A stretch of DNA of 64,000 bases from Bradyrhizobium sp. LHD-71 (GCF_031157255.1 NZ_JAVIFX010000001.1:186001-250000), one strand, 5' to 3'. Counted from the stretch's first letter, positions 42,787 to 51,347 are shown. The notes: a model not told the origin generated them from the letters alone. Translations and numbers: made by a program.

Positions 42787-43144
42787 ATGAACCGCGATAA
42801 GCTCTTCCTGCTCCATCCCGGCGGTTCTACTGATGGCATTGCGCGCTCATCGAAGGTGTCCTGACCCTGTTCCCCGAACTCAGCCGAGACCTTGATGTGG
42901 TGCGGGTCGCATGGGCCGCCCGAGACAGGAGGTCATTGATCTCGTCGGAGAGGAGAGCCAGTCCCTGCCCTTGCTGGTCCTGGTGTCAGGCGCGACATCT
43001 GCACATCAGACAAACACGTACAAAGGCCGAGCTTTCATCTCGGACAAGGACAGGATTCTTGCTGCACTCTCAGAACGCCATGGCTTTCCTGAGCCTCATC
43101 CGCAGAGGCCGTCTGGATTGCTGACGTCATTGCCGGCACATTGA
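42787..43144 (+). pseudogene. DUF3088 protein pseudogene
   Basis: Three reading frames in succession give pieces of one DUF3088-like protein: MNRDKLFLLHPGG (frame from 42787), then FY-stop-WHCALIEGVLTLFPELSRDLDVVRVAW (frame from 42825, stop TGA at 42831-42833), then RPRQEVIDLVGEESQSLPLLVL through FISDKDRILAALSERHGFPEPHP (frame from 42911). Intact members read FYCWHCALIEG, so the stop is a TGC-to-TGA change. Part of the N-terminal segment is deleted and at least two frameshifts are present. It lies just downstream of the tandem palindromic repeats. Confidence 0.78.
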
Positions 43145-43166
43145 CACCAGACGAGGAGACGCGCCC

Positions 43167-43583
43167 TTAGCTGTCCCGGCGCATGGCCGCGTCGACGCTC
43201 CAGGGACCGGGCCCTGCGAACACGAAGTAGAAGAAGACGAAGCAGTACAGCACCGCAAGTTCGCCGCTATTGACGATCGGAAAGAAGCCTCGGGTGGCAT
43301 GCGCGATGAAATAGGCGGCCGCCAGCAGGCCCGACAGGACGAACGCGACAGGCCGTGTGAACAGACCGATCGTAAACAGCGCCCCGCCGATCAATTCCAG
43401 CACACCGGCCATGCCCGACAACGACGTCACCGACGCATTCGCGAGCGCCGGCACGACCGGGAAGCCGAGGAACTTCGCGGTGCCGTGTTGCATCAGTTCG
43501 AGACCTGTCACGATGCGCAGCACGCTCAGAACACGCGGCGCCCAGGAGTTCAATGTCGCATTCAATGTCGCTTCAGTAGCCAT
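43167..43583 (-). CDS. DoxX family membrane protein
   Basis: The 138-residue protein has four membrane helices and the DoxX pattern: RIVTGLELMQHGTAKFLGF, GVLELIGGALFTIGLFTRPVAFVLSGLLAAAYFIAH, VLYCFVFFYFVFAGPGPWSVD. DoxX-like proteins are small inner-membrane subunits linked to redox or stress functions. No partner gene is adjacent. It is divergent from the NIPSNAP-like gene. Confidence 0.88.
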   Translation of the reverse strand: MATEATLNATLNSWAPRVLSVLRIVTGLELMQHGTAKFLGFPVVPALANASVTSLSGMAGVLELIGGALFTIGLFTRPVAFVLSGLLAAAYFIAHATRGFFPIVNSGELAVLYCFVFFYFVFAGPGPWSVDAAMRRDS

Positions 43584-43736
43584 TGGCTGTCCCCTTGACC
43601 CGCAATCCCCTGCGGCAGCCGATCAACCCGCGCGGCGCCCCGCGGGTTCCCGCGGCATACAGTTCTTAAGCCGGCTCGCTTGCGAAGACAAATGTAGCTG
43701 TGCAAGGTCTGCTGCGACGAACTTTCGAGACGAGGC

Positions 43737-44396
43737 ATGACAACGGTCCGCACCCACTATCTGCACCATCGCATCGACTGCGAGCCAATGGCATGGAATG
43801 CCGTCGGCAAGGCACTGGTCGCCAAGGCGCCGGCGATCGAGGCCGCGGACGGCCTGCTTTACGGCATCTGGCGAAGCCAGATCGGCCAACCGCGCGACAC
43901 CCTCAACGCCATCACCGTGTGGGGCGAAGCCGGCGCTGGCCAGGCCGCCTTTATGGATCTGCTCGGACCGACGAACAGCGTTCGCACCCAGGACGTCACG
44001 GCGATGACGCCGACGCTGCGCCCCCTCAGCGACACACCGCCCAGACGACAAGGAAATTTCGCTTTTCGCTGGTTCGAGACGCCGAGGCAGAACTGGCAGG
44101 AGTTTCTCGATCTCTGCGCGCAAGCGTGGCCCGGCTTCGAATCGTCCTACGACTCGCAAGTGATCGGCCTCTGGAAGGTCGAGGATGTCTCCCAGCCCGA
44201 CGTCGTGCGCAGCCTGTTGCTGACGCGCCGGCCTGACCTTGCCATGTGGGAGCGCTCGAAGATCCCCCAAGGCGAAAAGGAACAAGCCGTGCGCGACGCG
44301 CTGAGCCGCCGCTACGACCTCTGCTCGTCGACCTACGTCTACACCACGACGCTGATGACGGCCGAGGACCGCGAAGACCGGGAGCGCTGGACCTGA
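43737..44396 (+). CDS. NIPSNAP-like dimeric alpha-beta barrel protein
   Basis: The 219-residue protein looks like two ferredoxin-like halves: MTTVRTHYLHHRIDCEPMAWNAVGKAL in the first and FAFRWFETPRQNWQEFLDLCAQAWPGFE in the second, ending with STYVYTTTLMTAEDREDRERW. The SSYDSQVIGLWKVED strand is typical of NIPSNAP proteins. Function is unknown. It precedes the TRAP transporter on the same strand by about 210 bases. Confidence 0.65.
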   Translation: MTTVRTHYLHHRIDCEPMAWNAVGKALVAKAPAIEAADGLLYGIWRSQIGQPRDTLNAITVWGEAGAGQAAFMDLLGPTNSVRTQDVTAMTPTLRPLSDTPPRRQGNFAFRWFETPRQNWQEFLDLCAQAWPGFESSYDSQVIGLWKVEDVSQPDVVRSLLLTRRPDLAMWERSKIPQGEKEQAVRDALSRRYDLCSSTYVYTTTLMTAEDREDRERWT

Positions 44397-44448
44397 AGCG
44401 GAGCTTGCGCCCGCCGCCCTCAAATCGGCCACGTCAAGCCCAACATTA

Positions 44449-44469
44449 ATTGAGCGAATTTCGCGCAAT
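44449..44469. promoter_or_regulatory. Operator-like 21-bp palindrome upstream of the TRAP genes
   Basis: Nine of ten base pairs match around a central T at 44459 (ATTG and CAAT outer arms, GCGAA and TTCGC inner arms). It lies about 140 bases before the permease start and fits a dimeric repressor. No regulator gene is adjacent. Confidence 0.5.
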
Positions 44470-44608
44470 AAATGCTTGCCATCGCTCGATAAATCCGTCT
44501 CGATACGCCGCGCTGAAACGAGCCGCCAGGGCACTTTCCGGCAACGAGCGAAACCGCTGCCTGAAGGCCCGAGAACAACGCGGCCGCTGCAGCCCCCGGG
44601 GGACACGC

Positions 44609-46642
44609 ATGTCATCAAACGATACGCCGGCGAAGGACGTGCCGGCGCAAGACGAGATTGTTACAGTTTCGGACGACGCGCTGCGCAAGGCGGAGCAGTT
44701 TGTCGAGGCGGAGGAAGGCGCGACAAATCGCCTGTCCGGCTGGGCCGGAACGGCGGTGACCGCCATTGCCGTGGCGATGACCCTCTTCCACCTTTATGCC
44801 GCCTACGCGATCGTGCCAACGCAGGAGCTGCGCTACACCCACGTCGCCTTTACCCTGGTGTTAAGCTTCCTCCTGTTCCCGCTGGCCGCACGCTTCCGCA
44901 ACCGCGTACGGTGGTGGGATATCATCCCGGGTCTCCTTGCAGTCGCCACCATCGCCTATGCGCTATGGGGCGGCGAGGACTTCACCGATCGCGCGGCTGT
45001 TCCCGAGCGCTGGGATATCGCCGTCGGCGTCGTTTTCATCGTGCTATTGCTGGAAGCCACACGGCGCACCACCGGCCCGATCATGCCCGTGGTCGCCATC
45101 GTGTTCATCGCCTATGCGATGTTGGGACCCTACCTTCCTGCGCCCTGGACGCATCGTGGCTACGACCTTGCGCGCCTGGTCGGACACCTGTTCATCACCC
45201 TCGAAGGAGTTTTCGGCGTCGCGGTCGACGTGTCGGCGACCCTGATCATTCTGTTCACGATCTATGGCGCGTTCCTGCACCAGTCGGGTGCGGGAAAGTT
45301 CTTCATCGATTTCTCGCTGGCGCTCATGGGCGGCAAGCCGAACAGCGCCGGACGCACTGTTGTGCTGTCGTCGTTCCTGCTGGGCGGCCCATCCGGTTCG
45401 GGCGTCGCCACCACGGTAATGATCGGCACCGTCGCCTATCCGATGCTGGAAAAGGCGGGCTTCGAGAAGAACGCTGCCGGCGGACTCCTTGCCGCCGGCG
45501 GGCTCGGCGCGATCCTGTCTCCGCCCGTGCTGGGTGCCGCAGCCTTCCTGATCGCCGAGTTTTTGAAGATCGGCTATCTCGAAGTGATTCAGATGGCGAT
45601 CATTCCGACCTGCCTCTACTACCTGTCGCTGCTCATCATGGTGGAGCTCGATGCGCGGCGGTTCGGCGCGCACGACGTGTCGCTCCACCTCGACATGACG
45701 CTCGGCCAGATGACGCGGCGCTATGGCTTCCACTTCGTCTCGCTGCTCGCCGTCGTCATCTTCATGCTGTTCGGATATTCCGCGTCGCTGTCGGTGTTCT
45801 ACGCCACACTTACGACTTTCGCGCTGAGCTTCCTTCGCCCCGAAACCGCGCTGGTACCGAAGAAGCTGGTGCGCGCGATGGCCGACGGCTCGATTGGCGC
45901 GTTGAACGCGGCGACGACGTGCGCCTGCGCCGGCATCGTCGTCGGCGTCGTCACTCTGACCGGTCTCGGGCTGAAATTTTCGTCGATCGTCATCACCTAT
46001 GCCGGAGGCAGCCTGCTGCTGACGGCCGCCTACACGGCGCTGATCGTCTGGATCATCGGGCTCGCGGTCCCGGTGACGGCCTCCTACATCATCTGCGCGG
46101 TGATCGCAGCGCCTGCGCTGACCAAGCTCGGCGTTCCGGATTTCGCTGCGCACATGTTCATTTTCTACTATGCTGTGCTGTCCGAGGTGTCGCCGCCGAC
46201 GGCGCTCTCGCCGTTCGCAGCCGCTGCGATCACCGGCGGCGATCCCTACAGGACCACGCTGCAATCCTGGAAATACACCCTTCCCGCCTTCCTCGTGCCG
46301 TTCGTGTTCGTGGTCGATCCGCAAGGCGTCGGCCTGCTGCTGAAGATTCCGAAGGACGGATCCTGGATCGACATCCTGCTCATCACCGCCAAGACGACAC
46401 TCGGCCTGCTGGCATTGGCTGCCGCCGCACAGAACTGGGTGCTGCGAAAAAATACCACGCTTGAACGCGCGCTGCTTGTGCTATCGGGGCTGCTGCTGGT
46501 GTTTCCCGCATTGATCGAGGCGATCATCGAACTCATCGTCGGGCGCGACATCAGTTATACTTTTGTACCAGGCGTCCTGATCGGGCTCGGCGTGGTACTG
46601 TGGCAAGCAAGAACGCCGACACAGCCGGCGGTCACGACGTAA
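44609..46642 (+). CDS. TRAP transporter permease, fused small (4TM) and large (12TM) subunits
   Basis: The 677-residue protein has about 16-18 membrane helices and combines the DctQ-like and DctM-like subunits of a TRAP importer. Such 4TM/12TM fusions pair with TAXI-type receptors. The DctM part has FLLGGPSGSGVATTVMIGTVAYPML, AGGLGAILSPPVLGAAAFLIAEFL and EVSPPTALSPFAAAAITGG. Uptake is driven by ion gradients. The start at 44609 follows GGGGGA. It lies 12 bases before the receptor gene. Confidence 0.92.
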   Translation: MSSNDTPAKDVPAQDEIVTVSDDALRKAEQFVEAEEGATNRLSGWAGTAVTAIAVAMTLFHLYAAYAIVPTQELRYTHVAFTLVLSFLLFPLAARFRNRVRWWDIIPGLLAVATIAYALWGGEDFTDRAAVPERWDIAVGVVFIVLLLEATRRTTGPIMPVVAIVFIAYAMLGPYLPAPWTHRGYDLARLVGHLFITLEGVFGVAVDVSATLIILFTIYGAFLHQSGAGKFFIDFSLALMGGKPNSAGRTVVLSSFLLGGPSGSGVATTVMIGTVAYPMLEKAGFEKNAAGGLLAAGGLGAILSPPVLGAAAFLIAEFLKIGYLEVIQMAIIPTCLYYLSLLIMVELDARRFGAHDVSLHLDMTLGQMTRRYGFHFVSLLAVVIFMLFGYSASLSVFYATLTTFALSFLRPETALVPKKLVRAMADGSIGALNAATTCACAGIVVGVVTLTGLGLKFSSIVITYAGGSLLLTAAYTALIVWIIGLAVPVTASYIICAVIAAPALTKLGVPDFAAHMFIFYYAVLSEVSPPTALSPFAAAAITGGDPYRTTLQSWKYTLPAFLVPFVFVVDPQGVGLLLKIPKDGSWIDILLITAKTTLGLLALAAAAQNWVLRKNTTLERALLVLSGLLLVFPALIEAIIELIVGRDISYTFVPGVLIGLGVVLWQARTPTQPAVTT

Positions 46643-46654
46643 TGGGAGTGAACG

Positions 46655-47632
46655 ATGTCGAACAGAGTTTTTAGAACCGCAGCTGCGCTGACGGTGGTTG
46701 CCGCGGCCGGCCTTGCCTGCGCCGGCATCGTGCATGCGCAGCAAAAGACGATAGCGATCGGCACCGGCGGCACCGGTGGCGTCTACTATCCGCTCGGCGG
46801 CGCGGTCGCCAACGTGCTGTCGAAGAACCTGCCGAACGTGCAGGCTACCGCCGAGGTGACCGGCGGCTCGGTCGACAATCTCAAGCTGATCGGCGCTGGT
46901 CGGAGTGAACTCGGCTTCACCATGGCCGATGCCGCGCTCGATGCGCTGAAGGGGGAGGACAAGTTCAAAGGCGGCAAGGTACCGTTGCAGACGCTTCTGG
47001 TTGTCTATCCAAACCGCATGCATGTGGTGACGGTCGAAGGGAGCGGCATCGAGAAGATGTCCGACCTGAAAGGCAAGCGCGTGTCGACCGGCTCGCCGGG
47101 CAGCGCCACCGAGGTCATGGCTTTCCGCGTGATCGAGGCCGCCGGCCTCGACAAGGACAAAGACATGAAGCGTGAGCGGCTCGGTGTGGCCGAGTCTGTG
47201 AACGCGGTGAAGGACAAGAAGATCGATGCGTTCTTCTGGGTCGGCGGCATTCCGACGGCTGCAGTGACGGACCTCGCCGCGACGCCCGGCGTCAAGATCA
47301 AGATGATCGATCACGCGGACGCTGTCGCAAAGATGAATGCGAAGTATGGCGATCTCTATGCGATGGGCACGATCCCGAAGGGATCCTATCCGGGCTATGA
47401 CAAGGACAACGCGATCGCCGAAGTCTGGAACATCATCGTCACCGGCGACAAGATGAGCAACGACGAGGCCTACAACATCGTCAAGACGCTGGTGGAGAAG
47501 AAGGCCGATCTGGTCGCCGTGCACAAGGAAGCGGAGAGCTTCTCCCTTGACAACCAGAAGCAGTCGAAGTCGCCGATCCCGTTCCATCCCGGCGCGCTGA
47601 AGTACTTTAAGGAAAAGGGCATCACGAACTGA
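46655..47632 (+). CDS. TAXI-family TRAP transporter solute-binding protein
   Basis: The 325-residue periplasmic receptor has a signal peptide (AAALTVVAAAGLACAGIVHA). The TAXI pattern follows: IGTGGTGGVYYPLGGAVANVLSK, TGGSVDNLKLIGAGRSELGFTMADAA, GKRVSTGSPGSATEVMAFRVIEAAG and FFWVGGIPTAAVTDLA. Ligands of the family are often glutamate-like or other organic acids; none is assigned here. It forms an operon with the fused permease. Confidence 0.92.
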   Translation: MSNRVFRTAAALTVVAAAGLACAGIVHAQQKTIAIGTGGTGGVYYPLGGAVANVLSKNLPNVQATAEVTGGSVDNLKLIGAGRSELGFTMADAALDALKGEDKFKGGKVPLQTLLVVYPNRMHVVTVEGSGIEKMSDLKGKRVSTGSPGSATEVMAFRVIEAAGLDKDKDMKRERLGVAESVNAVKDKKIDAFFWVGGIPTAAVTDLAATPGVKIKMIDHADAVAKMNAKYGDLYAMGTIPKGSYPGYDKDNAIAEVWNIIVTGDKMSNDEAYNIVKTLVEKKADLVAVHKEAESFSLDNQKQSKSPIPFHPGALKYFKEKGITN

Positions 47633-47642
47633 CGCCCTTTTC
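47612..47642 (+). terminator. Terminator-like hairpin overlapping the TAXI stop
   Basis: GAAAAGGGC (47612-47620) pairs with GCCCTTTTC (47634-47642), with the stop codon in the loop. The 9-bp stem ends in four T residues. Confidence 0.45.
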
Positions 47643-47685
47643 ACGACCTGGAAATCAGGTTGGTCTCGTCGCAATCACAGTCTCG

Positions 47686-47785
47686 GTGTCGCCCCCGCGG
47701 AGGCGGGGGCCGATATTCCAGAGCGTCCGAGGCTAGATCACTGTCGCTCTGGAATATGGATCCCCGCCTCCGCGAGGAGGACGCC
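47686..47785. repeat. Palindromic intergenic repeat (GGAGGCGGGG type)
   Basis: The arms CGGAGGCGGGGGCCGATATT...CCAGAGCG (47698-47725) and CGCTCTGGAATATGGATCCCC...GCCTCCG (47745-47772) are inverted copies with a few mismatches. They lie between two convergent genes and could fold as one hairpin. This is a third type of repeat in the window, typical of Bradyrhizobium-type genomes. Confidence 0.75.
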
Positions 47786-47859
47786 GAGCGTTTTGTCGTA
47801 TCGGCGTTCAACCTAAACTCATCACGCCTTCAGCAACGGCAAGTCGGGACCTGATTGCG

Positions 47860-48372
47860 CTAAGGCGCGAACCGCGTGAAGACGTAGTCGTGTCCTTTCA
47901 CCCGCGCCTCGTGGCACGCAAAGCAGGTTTGATGCTGCGCCTCGTCGACGGGCTTGCCGTCGACAAATCTGCCGAACCCCCAGCCGCCGGTGGCCGCATA
48001 TTTCTTCGAATCCTTGACCATGATCTGGATGGTCGTGGCCGCACCTGGAACAGAGGCAGGTTCGAATTCAGGCGATTGCACATGTTTCCAGGCAAGCTTT
48101 GCGAGAACGGTTCCATCCGGAAACGGCAGCGTCCCCTCACGATAGGCTTTGATCGCTGTGGCGTTTCCGAGGACGGCGCGGAGCTCGTTCAGCGGCTCCG
48201 CTTCCTGGGCCACTCCAATCAACTCCCATTGGCGATATCCCTCCGGGATTGTGACTCCATAGATCGGCGACGCCGCTTCAGCGCTTGCCTTGCTTTCGGC
48301 GACAACCATCATGGCCAACGCGGCCGAGACCCCGGCGGCTGCAGACAGCAGGAGATAGAGCGATCTCATCAT
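47860..48372 (-). CDS. Cytochrome P460 family protein
   Basis: The 170-residue protein has a signal peptide (LLLSAAAGVSAALAMMVVAESKASA) and a cytochrome P460-type domain, with its heme-binding motif CFACH at 150-154 near the C-terminus followed by EARVKGHDYVFTRFAP. P460 proteins of ammonia oxidisers oxidise hydroxylamine, but many homologues have unknown roles. The start at 48372 follows GGAGGAA; a second ATG is at 48369. It lies 20 bases after the alpha/beta hydrolase gene, so the two form an operon. Confidence 0.88.
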   Translation of the reverse strand: MMRSLYLLLSAAAGVSAALAMMVVAESKASAEAASPIYGVTIPEGYRQWELIGVAQEAEPLNELRAVLGNATAIKAYREGTLPFPDGTVLAKLAWKHVQSPEFEPASVPGAATTIQIMVKDSKKYAATGGWGFGRFVDGKPVDEAQHQTCFACHEARVKGHDYVFTRFAP

Positions 48373-48392
48373 CGAGTTCCTCCGGCTCTTGA

Positions 48393-49460
48393 TCAAAAGC
48401 GATCAGCATCGATGACGGCCTGAGCGAACTCGCGCGGCGCTTCCTGAGGCAGATTGTGCCCGATACCGCCCTTGATGACGCGGTGTGCATACTTGCCCGA
48501 GAATTTCTTGGCGTAGACACTGGCGTCCGGGTGCGGCGCACCGTTGGCATCGCCTTCAAGGGTGATGGTGGGCACCGAGATGACCGGCCCCTGAGCAAGC
48601 CGCTTTTCCAGATCGTCGAATTTCGGCTCGCCCTCAGCCAGGCTGAGCCGCCAGCGATAATTATGGATCACGATGTCGACGTGATCAGGATTATCGAAAG
48701 CCTTTGCGCTACGGTCGAACGTGGCATCGTCAAAATGCCACTTTGGCGAAGCCAGCCGCCAGATGAGTTTCGAAAAATCATGTCGGTATTTGTCATAGCC
48801 AGCGCGGCCGCGCTCGGTGGCGAAGTAGTACTGGTACCACCATTCGAGCTCCGCCTTCGGCGGCAGCGGCACCTTGTTGCCTTCCTGGCTGCCGATCAGA
48901 TAGCCGCTCACGGACACCAAGGCCTTGCAGCGCTCCGGCCAGAGCGCCGCGATGATGTCGGCTGTCCGCGCGCCCCAGTCATAACCGGCGATGGTTGCCT
49001 TCTCGATCCTGAGAGCATCCATCAGCGCGACGATGTCAGTCGCGAGCGCCGCCTGCTGGCCGTTTCGGGGTGTCGCATTTGAAAGGAAGCGCGTCGTGCC
49101 GTAGCCGCGCAAATACGGGATGATCACCCGGTATCCAGCGGAAGCCAGCAGCGGAGCGACGTCGACATAGCTATAGATGTCGTAAGGCCAGCCGTGCAGC
49201 AGGATGACGGCAGGCCCGTCAGCAGGACCGACTTCAGCGTACCCGACGTTCAGGACGCCGGCATCGACCTGCTTCAGTGTGCTGAAGGACGTATGCGTTC
49301 CCGGTCGGACGGCGGGCAGCTTCGGCGCGGACGTGCTGGCGGCCTGCGCACTGGTCGACCTGATCACTCCGAGTTGCGCGAGAGCGAAGGTCGCGGCGGC
49401 AATGCCGAAAAAGCGACGTCGACGATGATTGATTTGCTCTGACATTGCGCTCGCATCCAT
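48393..49460 (-). CDS. Exported alpha/beta hydrolase (epoxide hydrolase / dehalogenase-like)
   Basis: The 355-residue protein has a twin-arginine-type signal (NHRRRRFFGIAAATFALAQLG, cleavage near TSAQA). The alpha/beta core has the oxyanion region LLHGWPYD and an aspartate nucleophile D161 in GYDWGA. The catalytic histidine lies in GGIGHNLPQE. An aspartate rather than a serine nucleophile places it with epoxide hydrolases and haloalkane dehalogenases. It is probably periplasmic. The start at 49460 follows AGGAGAG. It is operonic with the P460 gene. Confidence 0.87.
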   Translation of the reverse strand: MDASAMSEQINHRRRRFFGIAAATFALAQLGVIRSTSAQAASTSAPKLPAVRPGTHTSFSTLKQVDAGVLNVGYAEVGPADGPAVILLHGWPYDIYSYVDVAPLLASAGYRVIIPYLRGYGTTRFLSNATPRNGQQAALATDIVALMDALRIEKATIAGYDWGARTADIIAALWPERCKALVSVSGYLIGSQEGNKVPLPPKAELEWWYQYYFATERGRAGYDKYRHDFSKLIWRLASPKWHFDDATFDRSAKAFDNPDHVDIVIHNYRWRLSLAEGEPKFDDLEKRLAQGPVISVPTITLEGDANGAPHPDASVYAKKFSGKYAHRVIKGGIGHNLPQEAPREFAQAVIDADRF

Positions 49461-49882
49461 CGGTGGCTCTCCTTGATTCGAATGCATTGGACTCGGCTCC
49501 ACTCAGGCAGGATTGATTGCGATATCGACGTTGTCGCGCGTGGCCTTGGCGTGCGGCCGGGTTCGGTACGTCGCGCGCATCACCATTCTCCTCGGTGAAT
49601 GCGGACTTGGTGCCTCGACACCTAGGCGAAGATGGCTGCAAACGCCCGTTATGAGTTGTTAGGTGCTGTTAGCGGGCACGCGCAGCGGCCAACCCTGGAC
49701 CCGGCGCGAAATAGCGGATCTGGTTACAGAATCCTTCAAGTCACGGACGGATTGGTGCGTCAGCTCACAGGCAAGCTCGCGGCGAGGTCCAGCGCTCGTT
49801 CCGCATCGCCGAGCTATCTGGCGGGCGGATATCCGGGCTGCGGGCGATCTCACCCACCATGACTGCCCCGGATCGTTGGGTG
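49461..49882. other. Gene-free stretch
   Basis: This 422-base stretch lies between the alpha/beta hydrolase start and the GNAT stop. Short open frames are present but lack ribosome-binding sites or similarity. No repeat or strong hairpin was seen. It must hold the promoter of the hydrolase operon. Confidence 0.35.
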
Positions 49883-50422
49883 CTAAAGCACCGCCTCGCG
49901 CTCGAGCATCCATTGCGTCACCGGCTGACGGAAATTCATCAGCCCGGGCGTCGTCTCGTACGTCTTGATGTATTTGAATCCTGCGGCCTGCAGCGTCCTG
50001 TTCGGCGCGACGTTGAGCGCATAAGGTTCGCAGAATAGCCGCTTGAGCTTCAACGTCTCGAGATAGATTTTTGCCGTCTGGCGCACGAAAGCCGTGCCGT
50101 TACCGCGGAGCCTGCGTTCGGGGTTGAAGATGTGCAGGTGCATATGCGCCTCCTCGCCGAACCTGATCTTGTCCGACGACGAGAAGCCGACAGGCTTGTC
50201 ATCCAGTTCCCATAGCACCAGCAGGACTTTTCGTTCCTCGACCGGCAAAGCAAACTGCTGCTCGAAGCGTGCGATCCACAGCGCCCGTTCCGGTACGAGC
50301 TTCGGATCGACACCGAGACTGTTCAGATATTCCGGCGTCGCGTTCAGAAAGTAATCGATCACGAGAGCGGTTTCGAAGAGTTGCATCGGCCGTGCGATGC
50401 GGATCGAGGACGCGTCGTTCAT
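49883..50422 (-). CDS. GNAT family N-acetyltransferase
   Basis: This protein of about 179 residues has a GNAT-type core: VLLVLWELDDKPVGFSSSDKIRF, then the acetyl-CoA loop region RRLRGNGTAFVRQTAKIYLETL, and LFCEPYALNVAPNRTLQAAGFKYIKTYET. The substrate is unknown. The start is taken as ATG at 50422; the upstream in-frame TTG at 50437 is less likely. It is followed by a gene-free stretch. Confidence 0.8.
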   Translation of the reverse strand: MNDASSIRIARPMQLFETALVIDYFLNATPEYLNSLGVDPKLVPERALWIARFEQQFALPVEERKVLLVLWELDDKPVGFSSSDKIRFGEEAHMHLHIFNPERRLRGNGTAFVRQTAKIYLETLKLKRLFCEPYALNVAPNRTLQAAGFKYIKTYETTPGLMNFRQPVTQWMLEREAVL

Positions 50423-50532
50423 TGGCAGCACTCGCAAGATCAGTCGCCGTTTTCACCTTCTGGCTTTTGTTGCGACCTAGCTTCGCTTGGTCTCGAAGTG
50501 ATCAGTCTCCCCCTCGCACGCCGTCAAGACAA

Positions 50533-50559
50533 CAAAAAAAGCCCGGCTCACGCCGGGCT
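50533..50559 (-). terminator. Rho-independent terminator of the phasin gene
   Basis: On the minus strand an 8-bp stem (AGCCCGGC / GCCGGGCT) with a GTGA loop is followed by seven T residues, 44 bases after the phasin stop. Confidence 0.93.
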
Positions 50560-50602
50560 CAGCAACCTTATTGGAGCGTCCGGAATCCGGAACTGGGCTC
50601 CG

Positions 50603-50935
50603 TCATGCCGCCTTTTGCGGCTTTCCGAACGTCTCGAACGGCTTGTAAGTTTCCTTGGCAAGATCCTTGTACAGATCGCCGATCTTGGTGCTTTCGGCGA
50701 CGAAGGTCTCGTACGCGGTCCTCGCATAGTCGGTCTGCACTTCGATCACCTTATCCAACGAACGAACGCCAGCGAGCTTTTCCAGGAAGGCACTGCCCTC
50801 CTCAAACGACTTCTTCGCATAATCGGTGTAGGCGGCGGCGATCGCCTGCAGGTTCTTGGTGCACGTCCCCGCAGAGGCAACAGCGGCATCGAATTGCTCT
50901 TTGCCGTAGTTCTGGAACTCTTCAACCTTGAACAT
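50603..50935 (-). CDS. Phasin family protein
   Basis: The 110-residue helical protein is a phasin, a polyhydroxybutyrate-granule coat protein: VEEFQNYGKEQFDAAVASAGTCTKNLQAIAAAYTDYAKKSFEEGSAFLEKLAGVRSLDKVIEVQTDYARTAYETFV. It ends in the PFETFGKPQKAA tail usual in Bradyrhizobium phasins. AAGGA precedes the start. A consensus promoter with an overlapping operator lies about 100 bases upstream and a strong terminator follows, so it is a single-gene unit regulated by a PhaR-like repressor (inferred). Confidence 0.92.
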   Translation of the reverse strand: MFKVEEFQNYGKEQFDAAVASAGTCTKNLQAIAAAYTDYAKKSFEEGSAFLEKLAGVRSLDKVIEVQTDYARTAYETFVAESTKIGDLYKDLAKETYKPFETFGKPQKAA

Positions 50936-51031
50936 TTGTGATTCCTTTTCCCTGAGCTGTTAACAAAAAATGTGACGCCCAAAGCCGCCTTGATCCGGCG
51001 GCGCAGGCCCGACCTCCCCATCAATGATCTC

Positions 51032-51059
51032 ATTATAGTGCAGTGCACAAAATTGTCAA
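51032..51059 (-). promoter_or_regulatory. Phasin promoter with operator inside the spacer
   Basis: On the minus strand TTGACA (51059-51054) and TATAAT (51037-51032) are perfect sigma70 boxes, 16 bases apart. The spacer contains the inverted repeat GTGCA-G-TGCAC (51038-51048), next to the -10 box. A repressor bound there would block RNA polymerase. The TGC/GCA arms resemble known PhaR targets. Confidence 0.8.
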
Positions 51060-51062
51060 TGA

Positions 51063-51083
51063 ATGTTGTGCGACGCACAACAT
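51063..51083. promoter_or_regulatory. Second PhaR-like operator: perfect 21-bp palindrome
   Basis: Ten-base arms around a central A at 51073 (core TTGTGCG-A-CGCACAA) are fully symmetrical. It lies directly upstream of the phasin -35 box and shares the GTGC/GCAC arms with the spacer operator. It could serve the phasin gene and possibly the divergent carboxypeptidase gene. Confidence 0.7.
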
Positions 51084-51347
51084 AAACCTTACATCAAAGG
51101 TCTGATTCGGGTGCAAGGTCCGGTTAACCCTTTGGCAATCCCGTCCCCCTACCGTGATGCCGTACGTTTTTGTGCGGCCAAAAGCCGGAAAATCGAGCCA
51201 GGACAGCTCGTTAGGCGGAACCCATCAACCGGGTGTTCACCTGACGTCCACCCCCTGGCCGATGGACACAAAATGGCCTTTCGAATGCTGCTCAACGAGG
51301 GTCACGGTGCCGTGAGCGGCAGGGAAAAACTAGGGGACGGGAAGTTC

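Noticed and set aside
44476-46464. A 662-codon open frame overlapping the TRAP permease
   Set aside because: It is a shadow in another frame. The TRAP frame has membrane helices and family motifs; this one is arginine-rich with none.
49234-49641. A 135-codon open frame on the minus strand near the alpha/beta hydrolase start
   Set aside because: It overlaps the hydrolase signal region in another frame and is low-complexity. The hydrolase start is well supported.
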